A stretch of DNA of 64,000 nt from Paraburkholderia metrosideri. Lineage in GTDB: Bacteria; Pseudomonadota; Gammaproteobacteria; Burkholderiales; Burkholderiaceae. Both the position numbers and the translations under genes were made by a program. How positions within the stretch are numbered: position 1 is the stretch's first letter; every line of letters begins with the position of its first letter. The notes under the pieces are model-generated. The model was not told where the DNA came from. It searched no databases and saw only the letters and a list, made by a program, of their open reading frames with translations. This document shows, one piece after another, positions 1 to 8,601 of the stretch. The stretch is from NCBI RefSeq assembly GCF_904848625.1, contig NZ_CAJHCP010000020.1, forward strand, positions 1 to 64,000, in the 5' to 3' direction.

Positions 1-119
1 AGATATACCGGGTTACGCAGCCGCGCCGACAGATTCGGCGCGCGTTCGAGTTCGGTCTCGCGGGCCACGTCGTAGACGCGCGCGGTCAGGGTTTTTTTCA
101 GGTAGTCGTGGGAAGCCAT
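1..119 (-). CDS. ilvA: Threonine ammonia-lyase, biosynthetic (N-terminal fragment)
   Basis: Reads from an ATG at 119 leftwards off the window edge, so only about 39 N-terminal residues are visible. The peptide MASHDYLKKTLTARVYDVA followed by an ETELERAPNLSARLRNPVY-like stretch matches the start of IlvA-type PLP enzymes, just before the KRE(D) and SFKLRGA segments that bind PLP and lie outside the window. IlvA deaminates L-threonine to 2-oxobutyrate, the first step of isoleucine synthesis, and normally has a C-terminal ACT-type regulatory domain that cannot be checked here. No clear Shine-Dalgarno precedes the ATG. The gene diverges from the FAD/Fe-S oxidoreductase at 899. Confidence 0.8.
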   Translation of the reverse strand, partial: MASHDYLKKTLTARVYDVARETELERAPNLSARLRNPVY

Positions 120-898
120 GCGGGTGGCGCGGTGCGCTTTGTGAGACGGGAAAGGGTCAATGATAGCGCCAACGGTGCGGGCTCTGGCCTTTGGCATCTG
201 CGTGGGAGCCGTGCCGAGGCCGCGCCAGAGCCGAGTGGAGGTCTTGCCGAAGCTTTTCTCAAATGGTGCTGAAGCGCCACGCAAGTTGTACGAAGGCCTG
301 CCCGGAAATCCGGTTGGATGTTCGACAGAAGTGCGGCCGGAGCCCGATGGCGTTCCTGCTGAGGTCGGGCCGAGTCCCGATAGAACAACCTCGGAAGTTT
401 GGTGCAAACGCGCTGGAAGTCACACGAAGTTTCCCGGAATTCTCGCCAGAGTATCGCCAAAACCCCTCCGAAGCCCAACCGGCTCCCACGCCCACACCCC
501 AACCCGACCGTCCGGTCAAGAAGTTCCGCGCGCGTGCAAAAGAAGCCAATTCTTTCCGAATCTGCCCAAACTGCTTTCTCAACTGCAATTCCACCCGTCA
601 ACGCGTGGCGGAATCATGCGGTAGAATTCCGTTTTGGAATAAGGATCGGAAGATGCACTGGCAGCCTCAGATCGCCCACTTGATGCCCGTCCCGCGTGAG
701 TCCTGCCCCGCGGCGGAGCGTCTCGTCCGCCACGCACGATCGTGTAGCTGTATCTGAGCGCCGCGAAGAGACCGATGTGATCAGGCCGTCGGTTGTGCTT
801 CGTTCCCCAAGAAGATTTCCAAGCATTGCGCCCCACGCGCATTGTCAGTCGGCGGCTCCTGAGGAGCGCGCCCGATTGACCTACAGAGTCGTCCAAAC
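120..898. other. Long divergent intergenic region, no supported gene
   Basis: A 779-bp gap between ilvA (minus) and the FAD/Fe-S gene (plus). Open frames exist on both strands, but none has a plausible start with a ribosome site, a recognisable motif or the codon pattern of its neighbours. By eye, 240-600 is less GC-rich than the surrounding genes. There is an imperfect direct repeat about 36 nt apart (about 329-351 and 365-387, each containing GGCCG then CCCGAT). A candidate operator with CGGAAT/ATTCCG half-sites lies at 609-640. A possible ilvA -10 (TATCAT, minus strand) lies at 160-165. Most of the region remains unexplained. Confidence 0.5.
609..640 (+). promoter_or_regulatory. Candidate operator: three CGGAAT-type half-sites
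   Basis: CGGAAT (609-614) and ATTCCG (626-631) form an inverted repeat. ATTCC-GTTTT-GGAAT (626-640) forms a second one sharing the middle half-site. A TAGAAT hexamer (622-627) that could act as a -10 is embedded. The TTCCGN(n)GGAA layout resembles operators bound by IclR-family regulators. No IclR gene is in the window, so this is pattern inference only. It would control the downstream FAD/Fe-S oxidoreductase, 259 nt away. Confidence 0.3.
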
Positions 899-3800
899 AT
901 GAACGCACCTCAAGTTTTCGATCCGCACGGTGCCGCCGCTACGGTGGCCGCCGATCCCGAAGCGCGTCTGCGCGAAATTCCCTATAACTACACGTCGTTT
1001 TCCGACCGCGAAATCGTCATCCGTCTGCTAGGCAACGATGCCTGGAACGCGTTGGCCGAATTGCGCGCGGAACGCCGCACCGGCCGCTCGGCCCGGATGC
1101 TGTACGAAGTGCTGGGCGATATCTGGGTCGTGCGCCGCAATCCGTATCTGCAGGACGATCTGCTCGACAACCCGAAGCGCCGCGCGATGCTGATCGAAGC
1201 GCTGCATCACCGGTTGTCGGAGATCGAGAAGCGCCGCCGCGCCGATCTGGTCGCGCATGGCGATGAAGCCGGCATCGACCGCGCCGCTCGCGTTGAAACG
1301 CTGGTGCAGGCCGCGCGTCGCGCCGTCGACGAATTCGCGAGCGAGTTCCAGAAGACCTACGATCTGCGCCGCCGCGCGACCAAGGTGCTGGGCAAGGTCA
1401 CCGAAAAAGACAACATCAAGTTCGACGGTTTGTCCCGCGTGTCGCACGTGACCGACGCGACCGACTGGCGCGTCGAATACCCGTTCGTCGTGCTCACGCC
1501 GGATACCGAAACCGAGATCGCCGGCATGATCAAGGCGTGTTTCGAACTCGGTCTGACCGTGATTCCGCGCGGAGGCGGCACGGGTTACACGGGCGGCGCG
1601 GTGCCGCTCACGCCGTTCTCGGCCGTCATCAATACTGAAAAGCTCGAACAGCTTGGCGCGGTCGAAATGACCGAATTGCCGGGTGTCGATCGTAAAGTCG
1701 CGACGATTTTCTCCGGCGCGGGCGTGGTGACGCGTCGTGTGACCGAGGCGGCCGAGCAGGCCGGTTTCGTGTTCGCGGTCGACCCGACCTCGCTCGATGC
1801 GTCGTGCGTCGGCGGCAATGTCGCGATGAACGCGGGCGGCAAGAAGGCTGTGCTGTGGGGCACGGCGCTCGACAATCTCGCCTGGTGGCGCATGGTCGAC
1901 CCGGAAGGGAACTGGCTCGAAGTCACGCGTCTTGACCACAACATGGGCAAGATTCACGACATCGAAGTCGCGCGTTTCGAGCTGAAGTGGTTCGACGGCA
2001 ACTACGCGCCGGGCGAAAAGCTGCTGCGCACGGAGGCGCTCGACATCAAGGGCCGCGTGTTCCGCAAGGAAGGCCTCGGCAAGGACGTCACCGACAAATT
2101 CCTCGCCGGCCTGCCCGGCGTGCAGAAGGAAGGCTGCGACGGGCTCATCACGTCCGCGCGCTGGGTGCTGCACAAGATGCCCGCGCATACGCGCACCGTC
2201 TGCCTCGAATTCTTCGGCCAGGCGCGTGAAGCGATTCCGAGCATCGTCGAAATCAAGGATTACCTATTCGAAACCTCCCGTCAGGGCGGCGCGATTCTCG
2301 CCGGTCTGGAGCATCTGGACGAGCGTTACCTGCGCGCAGTCGGTTATGCGACCAAGAGCAAGCGCAACGCGTTTCCGAAGATGGTGCTGATCGGCGACAT
2401 CGTCGGTGACGACGCGGACGCGGTCGCGCAAGCGACCTCGGAAGTCGTGCGCATGGCCAACGGCAAGAGCGGCGAAGGCTTCGTCGCGGTCAACGCCGAG
2501 GCGCGCAAGCGCTTCTGGCTCGACCGCAGCCGCACGGCCGCGATCGCGAAGCACACCAACGCGTTCAAGATCAACGAAGACGTCGTGATCCCGCTCGACC
2601 GGATGGGCGAGTACACGGACGGCATCGAACGGATCAACATCGAGCTGTCGATCAAGAACAAGCTGCAACTGGTCGACGCGCTCGAAGCGTTCTTCCAGGG
2701 CGGCAAGCTGCCGCTCGGCAAGAGCGACGACGCGAACGAAATCCCGAGCGCCGAACTGCTCGAAGACCGTGTCCAGCAGGCGCTCGATCTGTTGAAACGC
2801 GTGCGTACGCGCTGGGAATTCCTGCGCGACAAGCTTGATCTGTCGGTGCGCGAGGCGCAGCACTATCTGGTCGGTCTCGGCTACGAAGCGCTGGCGGAAA
2901 AATTCGCCGATCGCGTCGATGCGCAGCCCGATGCGAGCGTGTTCCATATCACGCAGGACCGCACGATCCGCGTGTCGTGGAAGCAGGAAATCCGCGCCGA
3001 ATTGCGGCAGATCTTCAACGGCGGCGAATTCAAGCCGATCCTCGAAGAAGCGCAGGCGATCCACAAGCAGGTGCTGCGCGGCCGCGTGTTCGTCGCGCTG
3101 CACATGCACGCGGGCGACGGCAACGTCCACACGAACCTGCCGGTCAACTCCGACAACTACGAGATGCTGCAGGACGCCCACACGGCGGTCGCGCGCATCA
3201 TGAAGCTGGCGCGTTCGCTCGACGGCGTGATTTCCGGCGAGCACGGCATCGGCATTACGAAGCTCGAATTCCTGACCGAAGAAGAGATCGCGGAATTCCG
3301 CCAGTACAAGCAGCGCGTCGATCCGCATGGCCGCTTCAACGCGGGCAAGCTGCTCGAAGGCGCCGACCTGCGCAACGCGTACACGCCGAGCTTCGGGCTG
3401 ATGGGCTATGAATCGCTGATCATGCAGCAGTCCGACATCGGCGCAATTTCCGAGTCGATCAAAGACTGTTTGCGTTGCGGCAAGTGCAAGCCCGTCTGCG
3501 CGACCCACGTGCCGCGCGCGAACCTGCTGTACAGCCCGCGCAACAAGATTCTCGCCACTTCGCTGCTGGTCGAGGCGTTTCTGTACGAAGAGCAGACGCG
3601 CCGCGGCGTGTCGATCAAGCACTGGGACGAGTTCAACGACGTCGCCGATCACTGCACCGTCTGTCACAAATGCGTGACGCCGTGTCCGGTGAAGATCGAC
3701 TTCGGCGACGTGACGATGAACATGCGCAACCTGCTGCGCAAGATGGGCAAGAAGAAATTCAACCCCGGTAATGCAGCGGGCATGTTCTTCCTGAATGCCA

Positions 3801-4993
3801 CGAATCCGCAGACCATCAACCTCGCGCGCACCGCGATGATGGGCGTCGGCTACAAGGCGCAGCGCCTGGGCAACGAAGTGCTGAAGAAGTTCACGAAGAA
3901 GCAGACGGCGCACCCGCCCGCGACGGTCGGCAAGCCGAAGGTCACGCAGCAGGTGATCCACTTCATGAACAAGAAGATGCCGGGCAATCTGCCGAAGAAA
4001 ACCGCGCGCGCGTTGCTCGATATCGAGGACAACAAGATCGTCCCGATCATCCGCAATCCGAAGACGACCACGGCGGACACGGAAGCGGTGTTCTACTTCC
4101 CGGGCTGCGGCTCCGAGCGGCTGTTCTCGCAAGTCGGTCTCGCTACCCAGGCGATGCTGTGGGAAGCGGGCGTGCAAACCGTGCTGCCGCCGGGCTACCT
4201 GTGCTGCGGCTATCCGCAACGCGGCTCGGGCCAGTTCGACAAGGCCGAGCAGATCGTTACGGACAACCGCGTGCTGTTCCACCGCGTCGCCAACACGCTG
4301 AACTACCTCGACATCAAGACGGTGGTGGTGTCGTGCGGCACGTGCTACGACCAGCTCGCCGGCTACGAATTCGAGAAGATTTTCCCGGGCTGCCGGATCA
4401 TCGACATCCACGAATTCCTGCTGGAGAAGGGCATCAAGCTGGAAGGCGTGAACGGCGTGCGCTACATGTACCACGACCCTTGCCACTCGCCGATCAAGAC
4501 GATGGACCCGGTCAAACTGGTCAATCAGCTGATGGGTTCGGAGAAAGACGGCTACAAGATCGAGAAGAACGATCGTTGCTGCGGCGAATCCGGCACATTG
4601 GCAGTGACGCGTCCCGACATCTCGACGCAGGTCCGCTTCCGCAAGGAAGAGGAGATGCGCAAGGGCGCGGCCAAACTGCGTGGTATTCCGCTGGTCGCTG
4701 AAGCCGGCGCGAACGGGATCAATACGGCCAATGCATCGGCCGGGGCGGCGGGTGCGCCGGACGGCTCCGTGCTGAAGGCCGGTGACGGTCCGCAGCCGAA
4801 GGGCGCCACCGACGTGAAGATTCTCACGAGCTGCCCGTCGTGCCTGCAAGGCTTGTCGCGCTACAACGAAGATGCGGGCACCGAAGCGGACTACATCGTC
4901 GTCGAAATGGCGCGTCACGTGCTGGGCGAAGACTGGATGGCGGACTACGTCCAGCGGGCGAACAATGGCGGAATCGAGCGCGTGCTGGTTTAA
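899..4993 (+). CDS. Giant FAD-binding / Fe-S oxidoreductase (DUF3683 type)
   Basis: A 1364-residue fusion of a glycolate/D-lactate-dehydrogenase-like flavoprotein with a GlcF-like Fe-S subunit. In order: an N-terminal DUF3683-like region (about 20-190); an FAD-binding PCMH domain with [15 protein letters not shown] near residues 221-235; an FAD-oxidase C-terminal domain with [12 protein letters not shown] and SGEHGIG motifs; two 4Fe-4S motifs, C857-C860-C863-C867 and C919-C922-C925-C929; and two cysteine-rich CCG domains (FPGCGSE near 1064, CCGESG near 1226, SCPSC near 1312). An Ala/Gly-rich linker of about 40 residues (about 1262-1302) interrupts the last CCG domain. The family oxidises 2-hydroxyacids and passes electrons to quinone. 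The substrate here is unknown. The start is the ATG at 899, with no strong ribosome site. The HIT gene follows 34 nt downstream. Confidence 0.85.
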   Translation: MNAPQVFDPHGAAATVAADPEARLREIPYNYTSFSDREIVIRLLGNDAWNALAELRAERRTGRSARMLYEVLGDIWVVRRNPYLQDDLLDNPKRRAMLIEALHHRLSEIEKRRRADLVAHGDEAGIDRAARVETLVQAARRAVDEFASEFQKTYDLRRRATKVLGKVTEKDNIKFDGLSRVSHVTDATDWRVEYPFVVLTPDTETEIAGMIKACFELGLTVIPRGGGTGYTGGAVPLTPFSAVINTEKLEQLGAVEMTELPGVDRKVATIFSGAGVVTRRVTEAAEQAGFVFAVDPTSLDASCVGGNVAMNAGGKKAVLWGTALDNLAWWRMVDPEGNWLEVTRLDHNMGKIHDIEVARFELKWFDGNYAPGEKLLRTEALDIKGRVFRKEGLGKDVTDKFLAGLPGVQKEGCDGLITSARWVLHKMPAHTRTVCLEFFGQAREAIPSIVEIKDYLFETSRQGGAILAGLEHLDERYLRAVGYATKSKRNAFPKMVLIGDIVGDDADAVAQATSEVVRMANGKSGEGFVAVNAEARKRFWLDRSRTAAIAKHTNAFKINEDVVIPLDRMGEYTDGIERINIELSIKNKLQLVDALEAFFQGGKLPLGKSDDANEIPSAELLEDRVQQALDLLKRVRTRWEFLRDKLDLSVREAQHYLVGLGYEALAEKFADRVDAQPDASVFHITQDRTIRVSWKQEIRAELRQIFNGGEFKPILEEAQAIHKQVLRGRVFVALHMHAGDGNVHTNLPVNSDNYEMLQDAHTAVARIMKLARSLDGVISGEHGIGITKLEFLTEEEIAEFRQYKQRVDPHGRFNAGKLLEGADLRNAYTPSFGLMGYESLIMQQSDIGAISESIKDCLRCGKCKPVCATHVPRANLLYSPRNKILATSLLVEAFLYEEQTRRGVSIKHWDEFNDVADHCTVCHKCVTPCPVKIDFGDVTMNMRNLLRKMGKKKFNPGNAAGMFFLNATNPQTINLARTAMMGVGYKAQRLGNEVLKKFTKKQTAHPPATVGKPKVTQQVIHFMNKKMPGNLPKKTARALLDIEDNKIVPIIRNPKTTTADTEAVFYFPGCGSERLFSQVGLATQAMLWEAGVQTVLPPGYLCCGYPQRGSGQFDKAEQIVTDNRVLFHRVANTLNYLDIKTVVVSCGTCYDQLAGYEFEKIFPGCRIIDIHEFLLEKGIKLEGVNGVRYMYHDPCHSPIKTMDPVKLVNQLMGSEKDGYKIEKNDRCCGESGTLAVTRPDISTQVRFRKEEEMRKGAAKLRGIPLVAEAGANGINTANASAGAAGAPDGSVLKAGDGPQPKGATDVKILTSCPSCLQGLSRYNEDAGTEADYIVVEMARHVLGEDWMADYVQRANNGGIERVLV

Positions 4994-5027
4994 TGGCACG
5001 ACTGACGATTTTTGCCTGAGGACGACG

Positions 5028-5456
5028 ATGGACTGCGTTTTTTGCCGTGAAGACGGCGGCGATGTGCTGTGGCAGGACGACACGCTGCGTGTCGTCCTTG
5101 CCGACGAACACGATTACCCGGGCTTTTGCCGGGTCATCTGGAACCAGCACGTAGCCGAATTTTCCGATCTCGCCGCGAGCGACCGTGATCGCGTGATGAA
5201 GGCCGTGTACGCGGTCGAACGCGCGATCCGGCGTATTCTTCAGCCGGTCAAGGTGAACCTGGCGAGCCTCGGCAACCAGGTGCCGCACGTGCATTGGCAC
5301 GTCATTCCGCGTTTTTCGAACGACGCACATTTTCCACTGCCCATCTGGGCGCCGCGCCAGCGCACGGTGTCCGAAGTCATGCTGTCGTCGCGCCGCGCGC
5401 AAGCCACGTTGCTGCGTGAAGCGGTGCGGCAGGAAATCGAACAGGCGCTTGGTTGA
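5028..5456 (+). CDS. HIT family hydrolase
   Basis: 142 residues starting at MDCVFCREDGGD, chosen because the CxxC near the N terminus is typical of the family and the ATG follows a GAGGACGACG stretch. The catalytic histidine triad is visible as HVHWHVIP, in the HxHxH form. HIT proteins hydrolyse nucleotide phosphoramidates or dinucleoside polyphosphates through a nucleotidyl-His intermediate. The middle His is the nucleophile. The gene lies 34 nt after the FAD/Fe-S oxidoreductase and is probably co-transcribed with it. No substrate can be assigned from sequence. Confidence 0.88.
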   Translation: MDCVFCREDGGDVLWQDDTLRVVLADEHDYPGFCRVIWNQHVAEFSDLAASDRDRVMKAVYAVERAIRRILQPVKVNLASLGNQVPHVHWHVIPRFSNDAHFPLPIWAPRQRTVSEVMLSSRRAQATLLREAVRQEIEQALG

Positions 5457-5541
5457 GCGCTGCCTGACTTGCCGCTTCGCACTTCGCTTGTAGAAAAGGC
5501 GAAGACCCGAGGCGGTACGGTATTTTCATACGAGGCTCATC

Positions 5542-5955
5542 ATGAGCGGATTGACTCCCCAGACTCCGGTGCCAACCGGGGTGGTCGTGCATTCGAAGTC
5601 GCGCGTGCTCGAATTGCAGTACGCGAACGGCGAATCGTACCGGTTGCCGTTCGAATTGCTGCGCGTGTGTTCGCCGTCGGCGGAAGTGCAGGGCCATGGG
5701 CCCGGCCAGGAGACTTTGCAAACCGGTAAGCGCGAAGTCACGATCACGATGATCGAAGGCGTCGGCAACTACGCGGTGCAGCCGACTTTCTCCGACGGGC
5801 ACGCTTCTGGCATCTATTCGTGGGACCTGCTGTACGACATGGCCGTGCGCCAGGACGAACTCTGGCGCGACTATCTCGCCAGACTCGCAGCAGCCGGCGT
5901 CGACCGCGATACGCCGATGGTGCCGGCCGGCGCTGCGCACGGGCATTGTCACTGA
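5542..5955 (+). CDS. DUF971 domain protein
   Basis: 137 residues starting [20 protein letters not shown]. The core (about 15-110) carries the [26 protein letters not shown] pattern (interrupted here), a GxxxVTI segment and a GIYSWDLLY motif. These are typical of DUF971, the domain also found at the N terminus of gamma-butyrobetaine hydroxylase and in Fe-S-related proteins. A His/Gly-rich tail (AHGHCH) ends the protein and could bind metal, which is inference. In beta-proteobacteria this gene regularly sits just upstream of ubiE, as here (67 nt). The molecular function is not established. Confidence 0.8.
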   Translation: MSGLTPQTPVPTGVVVHSKSRVLELQYANGESYRLPFELLRVCSPSAEVQGHGPGQETLQTGKREVTITMIEGVGNYAVQPTFSDGHASGIYSWDLLYDMAVRQDELWRDYLARLAAAGVDRDTPMVPAGAAHGHCH

Positions 5956-6022
5956 TACGATTCGCCCCGAACGCCGCACTGATGCGGCGCAACATTTGAG
6001 AATACGCGAAAGGACGAGCGCG

Positions 6023-6754
6023 ATGAGCAAAACCCACTTCGGCTTTCAATCGGTCGACGAACAGGACAAGGCGCAGAAGGTGGCGGGCGTATTCCACTCG
6101 GTCGCCTCCAACTACGACTTGATGAACGACCTGATGTCGGGCGGGTTGCACCGGGCGTGGAAGATGTTCACGATCGCCCAGGCGAACGTGCGGCCGGGCT
6201 ACAAGGTGCTCGACATCGCCGGGGGCACCGGCGACCTGTCGAAGGCCTTCGCGAAACAGGCGGGCGACACCGGTGAAGTCTGGCATACCGACATCAACGA
6301 ATCGATGTTGCGCGTGGGTCGCGACCGTCTGCTGGACAAAGGCGTGATCACGCCTGCGCTGTTGTGCGACGCGGAGAAAATTCCCTTTCCGGACAATTAC
6401 TTCGATGTCGTCACGGTGGCATTCGGCCTGCGCAACATGACGCACAAAGACATCGCGCTCGCGGAAATGCGTCGCGTGCTGAAGCCGGCGGGCCGTCTGC
6501 TGGTGCTGGAATTTTCGAAGGTGTGGGACCCGCTCAAAAAGGTTTACGACGTCTATTCTTTTAAGGTGTTGCCGTGGCTGGGCGAACGCTTTGCGAAAGA
6601 CGCCGAGAGCTATCAGTACCTGGCGGAATCGATCCGGATGCATCCGGATCAGGAAACTTTGAAAACAATGATGGAACAAGCGGGTCTCGACGGCGTCAAA
6701 TATTACAATTTGTCAGCTGGCGTGGTAGCTTTACATGTGGGGACCAAATACTAG
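6023..6754 (+). CDS. ubiE: Ubiquinone/menaquinone C-methyltransferase UbiE
   Basis: 243 residues, start ATG at 6023 after GAAAGGACGAG. An upstream in-frame extension to 5996 has no ribosome site. The SAM-binding motif [16 protein letters not shown] is near residue 65. The family signatures [17 protein letters not shown] and [15 protein letters not shown](R)RVLKPGG-like are present, and the length matches E. coli UbiE. The enzyme methylates C2 of the benzoquinol ring in ubiquinone synthesis. It opens a ubiE / Tim44-like / ubiJ / ubiB series, the E. coli ubiE-ubiJ-ubiB order with one gene inserted. Confidence 0.97.
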   Translation: MSKTHFGFQSVDEQDKAQKVAGVFHSVASNYDLMNDLMSGGLHRAWKMFTIAQANVRPGYKVLDIAGGTGDLSKAFAKQAGDTGEVWHTDINESMLRVGRDRLLDKGVITPALLCDAEKIPFPDNYFDVVTVAFGLRNMTHKDIALAEMRRVLKPAGRLLVLEFSKVWDPLKKVYDVYSFKVLPWLGERFAKDAESYQYLAESIRMHPDQETLKTMMEQAGLDGVKYYNLSAGVVALHVGTKY

Positions 6755-6792
6755 GGTCCCTAACCCATCGATTTTTAAAGGAAAGTACGAAA

Positions 6793-7788
6793 ATGTCCGA
6801 TTCAGGTGTGTTATCTCCCCGTAAGGTTGGGCGGTCGCTGGTGAGAAGAATCGGACTGATCGCGGTGGTCGGTCTGATCATGGCCGGCTCTCTCGCTTCG
6901 CTCGATGCGGAAGCGCGCCGCATGGGCGGTGGCCGTAGCTTCGGCCGTCAGTCGAACACCGTTCAACAACAGGCGGCGCCGTCGCAGCCTTCCCAGAGCA
7001 ATCAGGCGATGCAGCAGCGTGCGCAGCCGTCCCCCACGCCCACGCCGCCCGCCGCACCTAACCGCTCGCGCTGGCTTGCGCCGATCGCGGGTCTCGCTGC
7101 CGGTCTCGGCATTGCCGCGTTGCTGTCGCACTTCGGTCTGGGCGGCGCGTTTGCCGGCATGATGGCGAACGTGATCGTGCTCGCGGTGATCGCGATGGTC
7201 GTCATCTGGCTGATCCGCCGCTTCACGGGCCGCAGGCGCGACACGGCGCAACCGGCTTACGCGGGCGCGTCGCCGTCGCTGAATGCGGGCAACACCGGTT
7301 ATAACCAGCAGCCGATGGAACCGCGCTACAGCGCGCCGCCGTCGGGCTCGTACCTCGAACCGCAAGGCAATCCGCTGACCACGCCGTCCATCAATCCGAT
7401 GCCCGTCGTGCCGGCCGGCTTCGATTCGGAAGCGTTCCTGCGCAACGCGAAGGTGTACTTCGTACGGTTGCAGGCTGCGTGGGACGTCGGCAATGTCGAA
7501 GACATCCGCGAATTCACTACGCCGGAAATGTTCGCTGAAGTACGGGTCGATCTGGCTTCGCGCGGTTCGGAGTCCAATCAGACCGACGTGGTGCAACTGA
7601 ATGCCGAACTGCTGGGCGTTGAAGAACGCGCGAGCGAATTCTTCGCCAGTGTGCGTTTTTCCGGTCTGATTCGTGAAGCGCCCGGTGCAGCGGCTGAGCC
7701 GTTCGTCGAGGTGTGGAATCTGACGAAGGCGAACCGTGCAGGCGAAGGCTGGTTGCTCGCCGGCATCCAGCAGGTGGAGCAGCACTAA
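6793..7788 (+). CDS. Tim44-like domain membrane protein
   Basis: 331 residues, start ATG at 6793 after AAAGGAAAG. Order: an N-terminal hydrophobic segment (about 15-35, ending before DAEARRMGGGRSFGRQ); a Gln/Ser/Pro-rich linker (about 50-95); two hydrophobic helices (about 95-120 and 122-142) ending in WLIRRFTGRR; a second low-complexity linker; and a C-terminal Tim44-like domain (about 210-331) with FLRNAKVYFVRLQAAWD and a VEVWNLTK core. Bacterial Tim44-like proteins are membrane-associated and poorly characterised. The gene sits between ubiE and ubiJ, where E. coli has none. A strong terminator follows at 7896-7928. Confidence 0.85.
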   Translation: MSDSGVLSPRKVGRSLVRRIGLIAVVGLIMAGSLASLDAEARRMGGGRSFGRQSNTVQQQAAPSQPSQSNQAMQQRAQPSPTPTPPAAPNRSRWLAPIAGLAAGLGIAALLSHFGLGGAFAGMMANVIVLAVIAMVVIWLIRRFTGRRRDTAQPAYAGASPSLNAGNTGYNQQPMEPRYSAPPSGSYLEPQGNPLTTPSINPMPVVPAGFDSEAFLRNAKVYFVRLQAAWDVGNVEDIREFTTPEMFAEVRVDLASRGSESNQTDVVQLNAELLGVEERASEFFASVRFSGLIREAPGAAAEPFVEVWNLTKANRAGEGWLLAGIQQVEQH

Positions 7789-7895
7789 ACTATCGGCGAG
7801 GCGGCGCGGAGCCAGTGCGCGTTGCCTCGATCGGGCACCCAACGTTGGCCGTTCGGCTGAGCAAGCTGCGAAGCGAACGGACGTTACAATAGGAA

Positions 7896-7928
7896 CCCGC
7901 GCGAGCACCTCGTTCGCGCGGGTTTTTT
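7896..7928 (+). terminator. Intrinsic terminator after the Tim44-like gene, directly before ubiJ
   Basis: The stem CCCGCGCGA / TCGCGCGGG (7896-7904 and 7914-7922, 9 bp perfect) has a 9-nt loop followed by six T residues. The ubiJ ATG at 7942 is only 13 nt after the T tract. A TACAAT hexamer lies just before the stem (7885-7890) with no good -35. Confidence 0.8.
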
Positions 7929-7941
7929 CTTGCCACTTTCG

Positions 7942-8586
7942 ATGACCCTCGCCGCCAAGCCCTTCGCTGCTGCTGTCAATCATCTGCTCGCCCGCGAATC
8001 GTGGGCTCGTGAGCGCCTCGTCCCTTATGCGGGCAAGACTGCCCGGCTGTCGTGTCCGCCGGTCGTGCTGACGCTGCTGGTGCAGCCAGACGGCTATCTG
8101 GGCGCAGTTTCCGAATCCGATACGCATCAGTACGACGTGACCATTTCGGTTGCGTCCGACGCGCTGCCGGCCTTCGTGCAAGGCGGCCAGGCCGCCGTCA
8201 TGAAGCATGTGAAGATCGAGGGCGACGCCGAGTTCGCCACCGTGATCGCGAAGCTCGCCGAGCATTTGCGCTGGGAGCCGGAGGAAGACCTGTCGAAGCT
8301 GATCGGCGACGGTCCCGCGTGGCGGGTGGCATCAGTCGTGCGGACGGTCGGCGAGCATGTGCAACGCACCGGCCGCAATCTGCTCGACACGGCCGCCGAA
8401 TATCTGCTCGACGAGAATCCGCAACTGGTGCGGCGTACCTCGCTTGAAGATTTCAACGTCGAACTGGCCCGCGCGCGCGATGCATTGGCGCGTGTGGAAA
8501 AACGCATCGAGCGTCTTGAACAGAAGGTCGAAGCCCGCGGCGCCGATGCGCCGGGCGGCGCCGCCACGTCGCGCGGCACGCGCTAG
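7942..8586 (+). CDS. ubiJ: Ubiquinone biosynthesis accessory factor UbiJ (SCP2 domain)
   Basis: 214 residues from the ATG at 7942 (MTLAAKPFAAAVNHLLA). A TTG four codons upstream (7930) is also possible. Neither has a Shine-Dalgarno. The N-terminal half (about 10-115) is an SCP2-type lipid-binding domain, and the C-terminal 45 residues (LARARDALARVEKRIERLEQ onward) look coiled-coil. UbiJ binds ubiquinone intermediates and scaffolds the soluble Ubi complex with UbiK. The stop lies 15 nt before ubiB, so the two are co-transcribed. It lies right after an intrinsic terminator, so expression needs readthrough or a promoter inside the preceding gap. Confidence 0.9.
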   Translation: MTLAAKPFAAAVNHLLARESWARERLVPYAGKTARLSCPPVVLTLLVQPDGYLGAVSESDTHQYDVTISVASDALPAFVQGGQAAVMKHVKIEGDAEFATVIAKLAEHLRWEPEEDLSKLIGDGPAWRVASVVRTVGEHVQRTGRNLLDTAAEYLLDENPQLVRRTSLEDFNVELARARDALARVEKRIERLEQKVEARGADAPGGAATSRGTR

Positions 8587-8601
8587 TCACCGGGCACAAC
8601 T

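Noticed and set aside
98-624. Small open frames in the ilvA-oxidoreductase gap on both strands
   Set aside because: No ribosome sites, no motifs, and composition unlike neighbouring genes; the overlapping frames cannot be told apart from chance.
2264-5083. A 939-codon minus-strand open frame under the FAD/Fe-S gene
   Set aside because: Antisense shadow of a gene with intact catalytic motifs; low-complexity composition.
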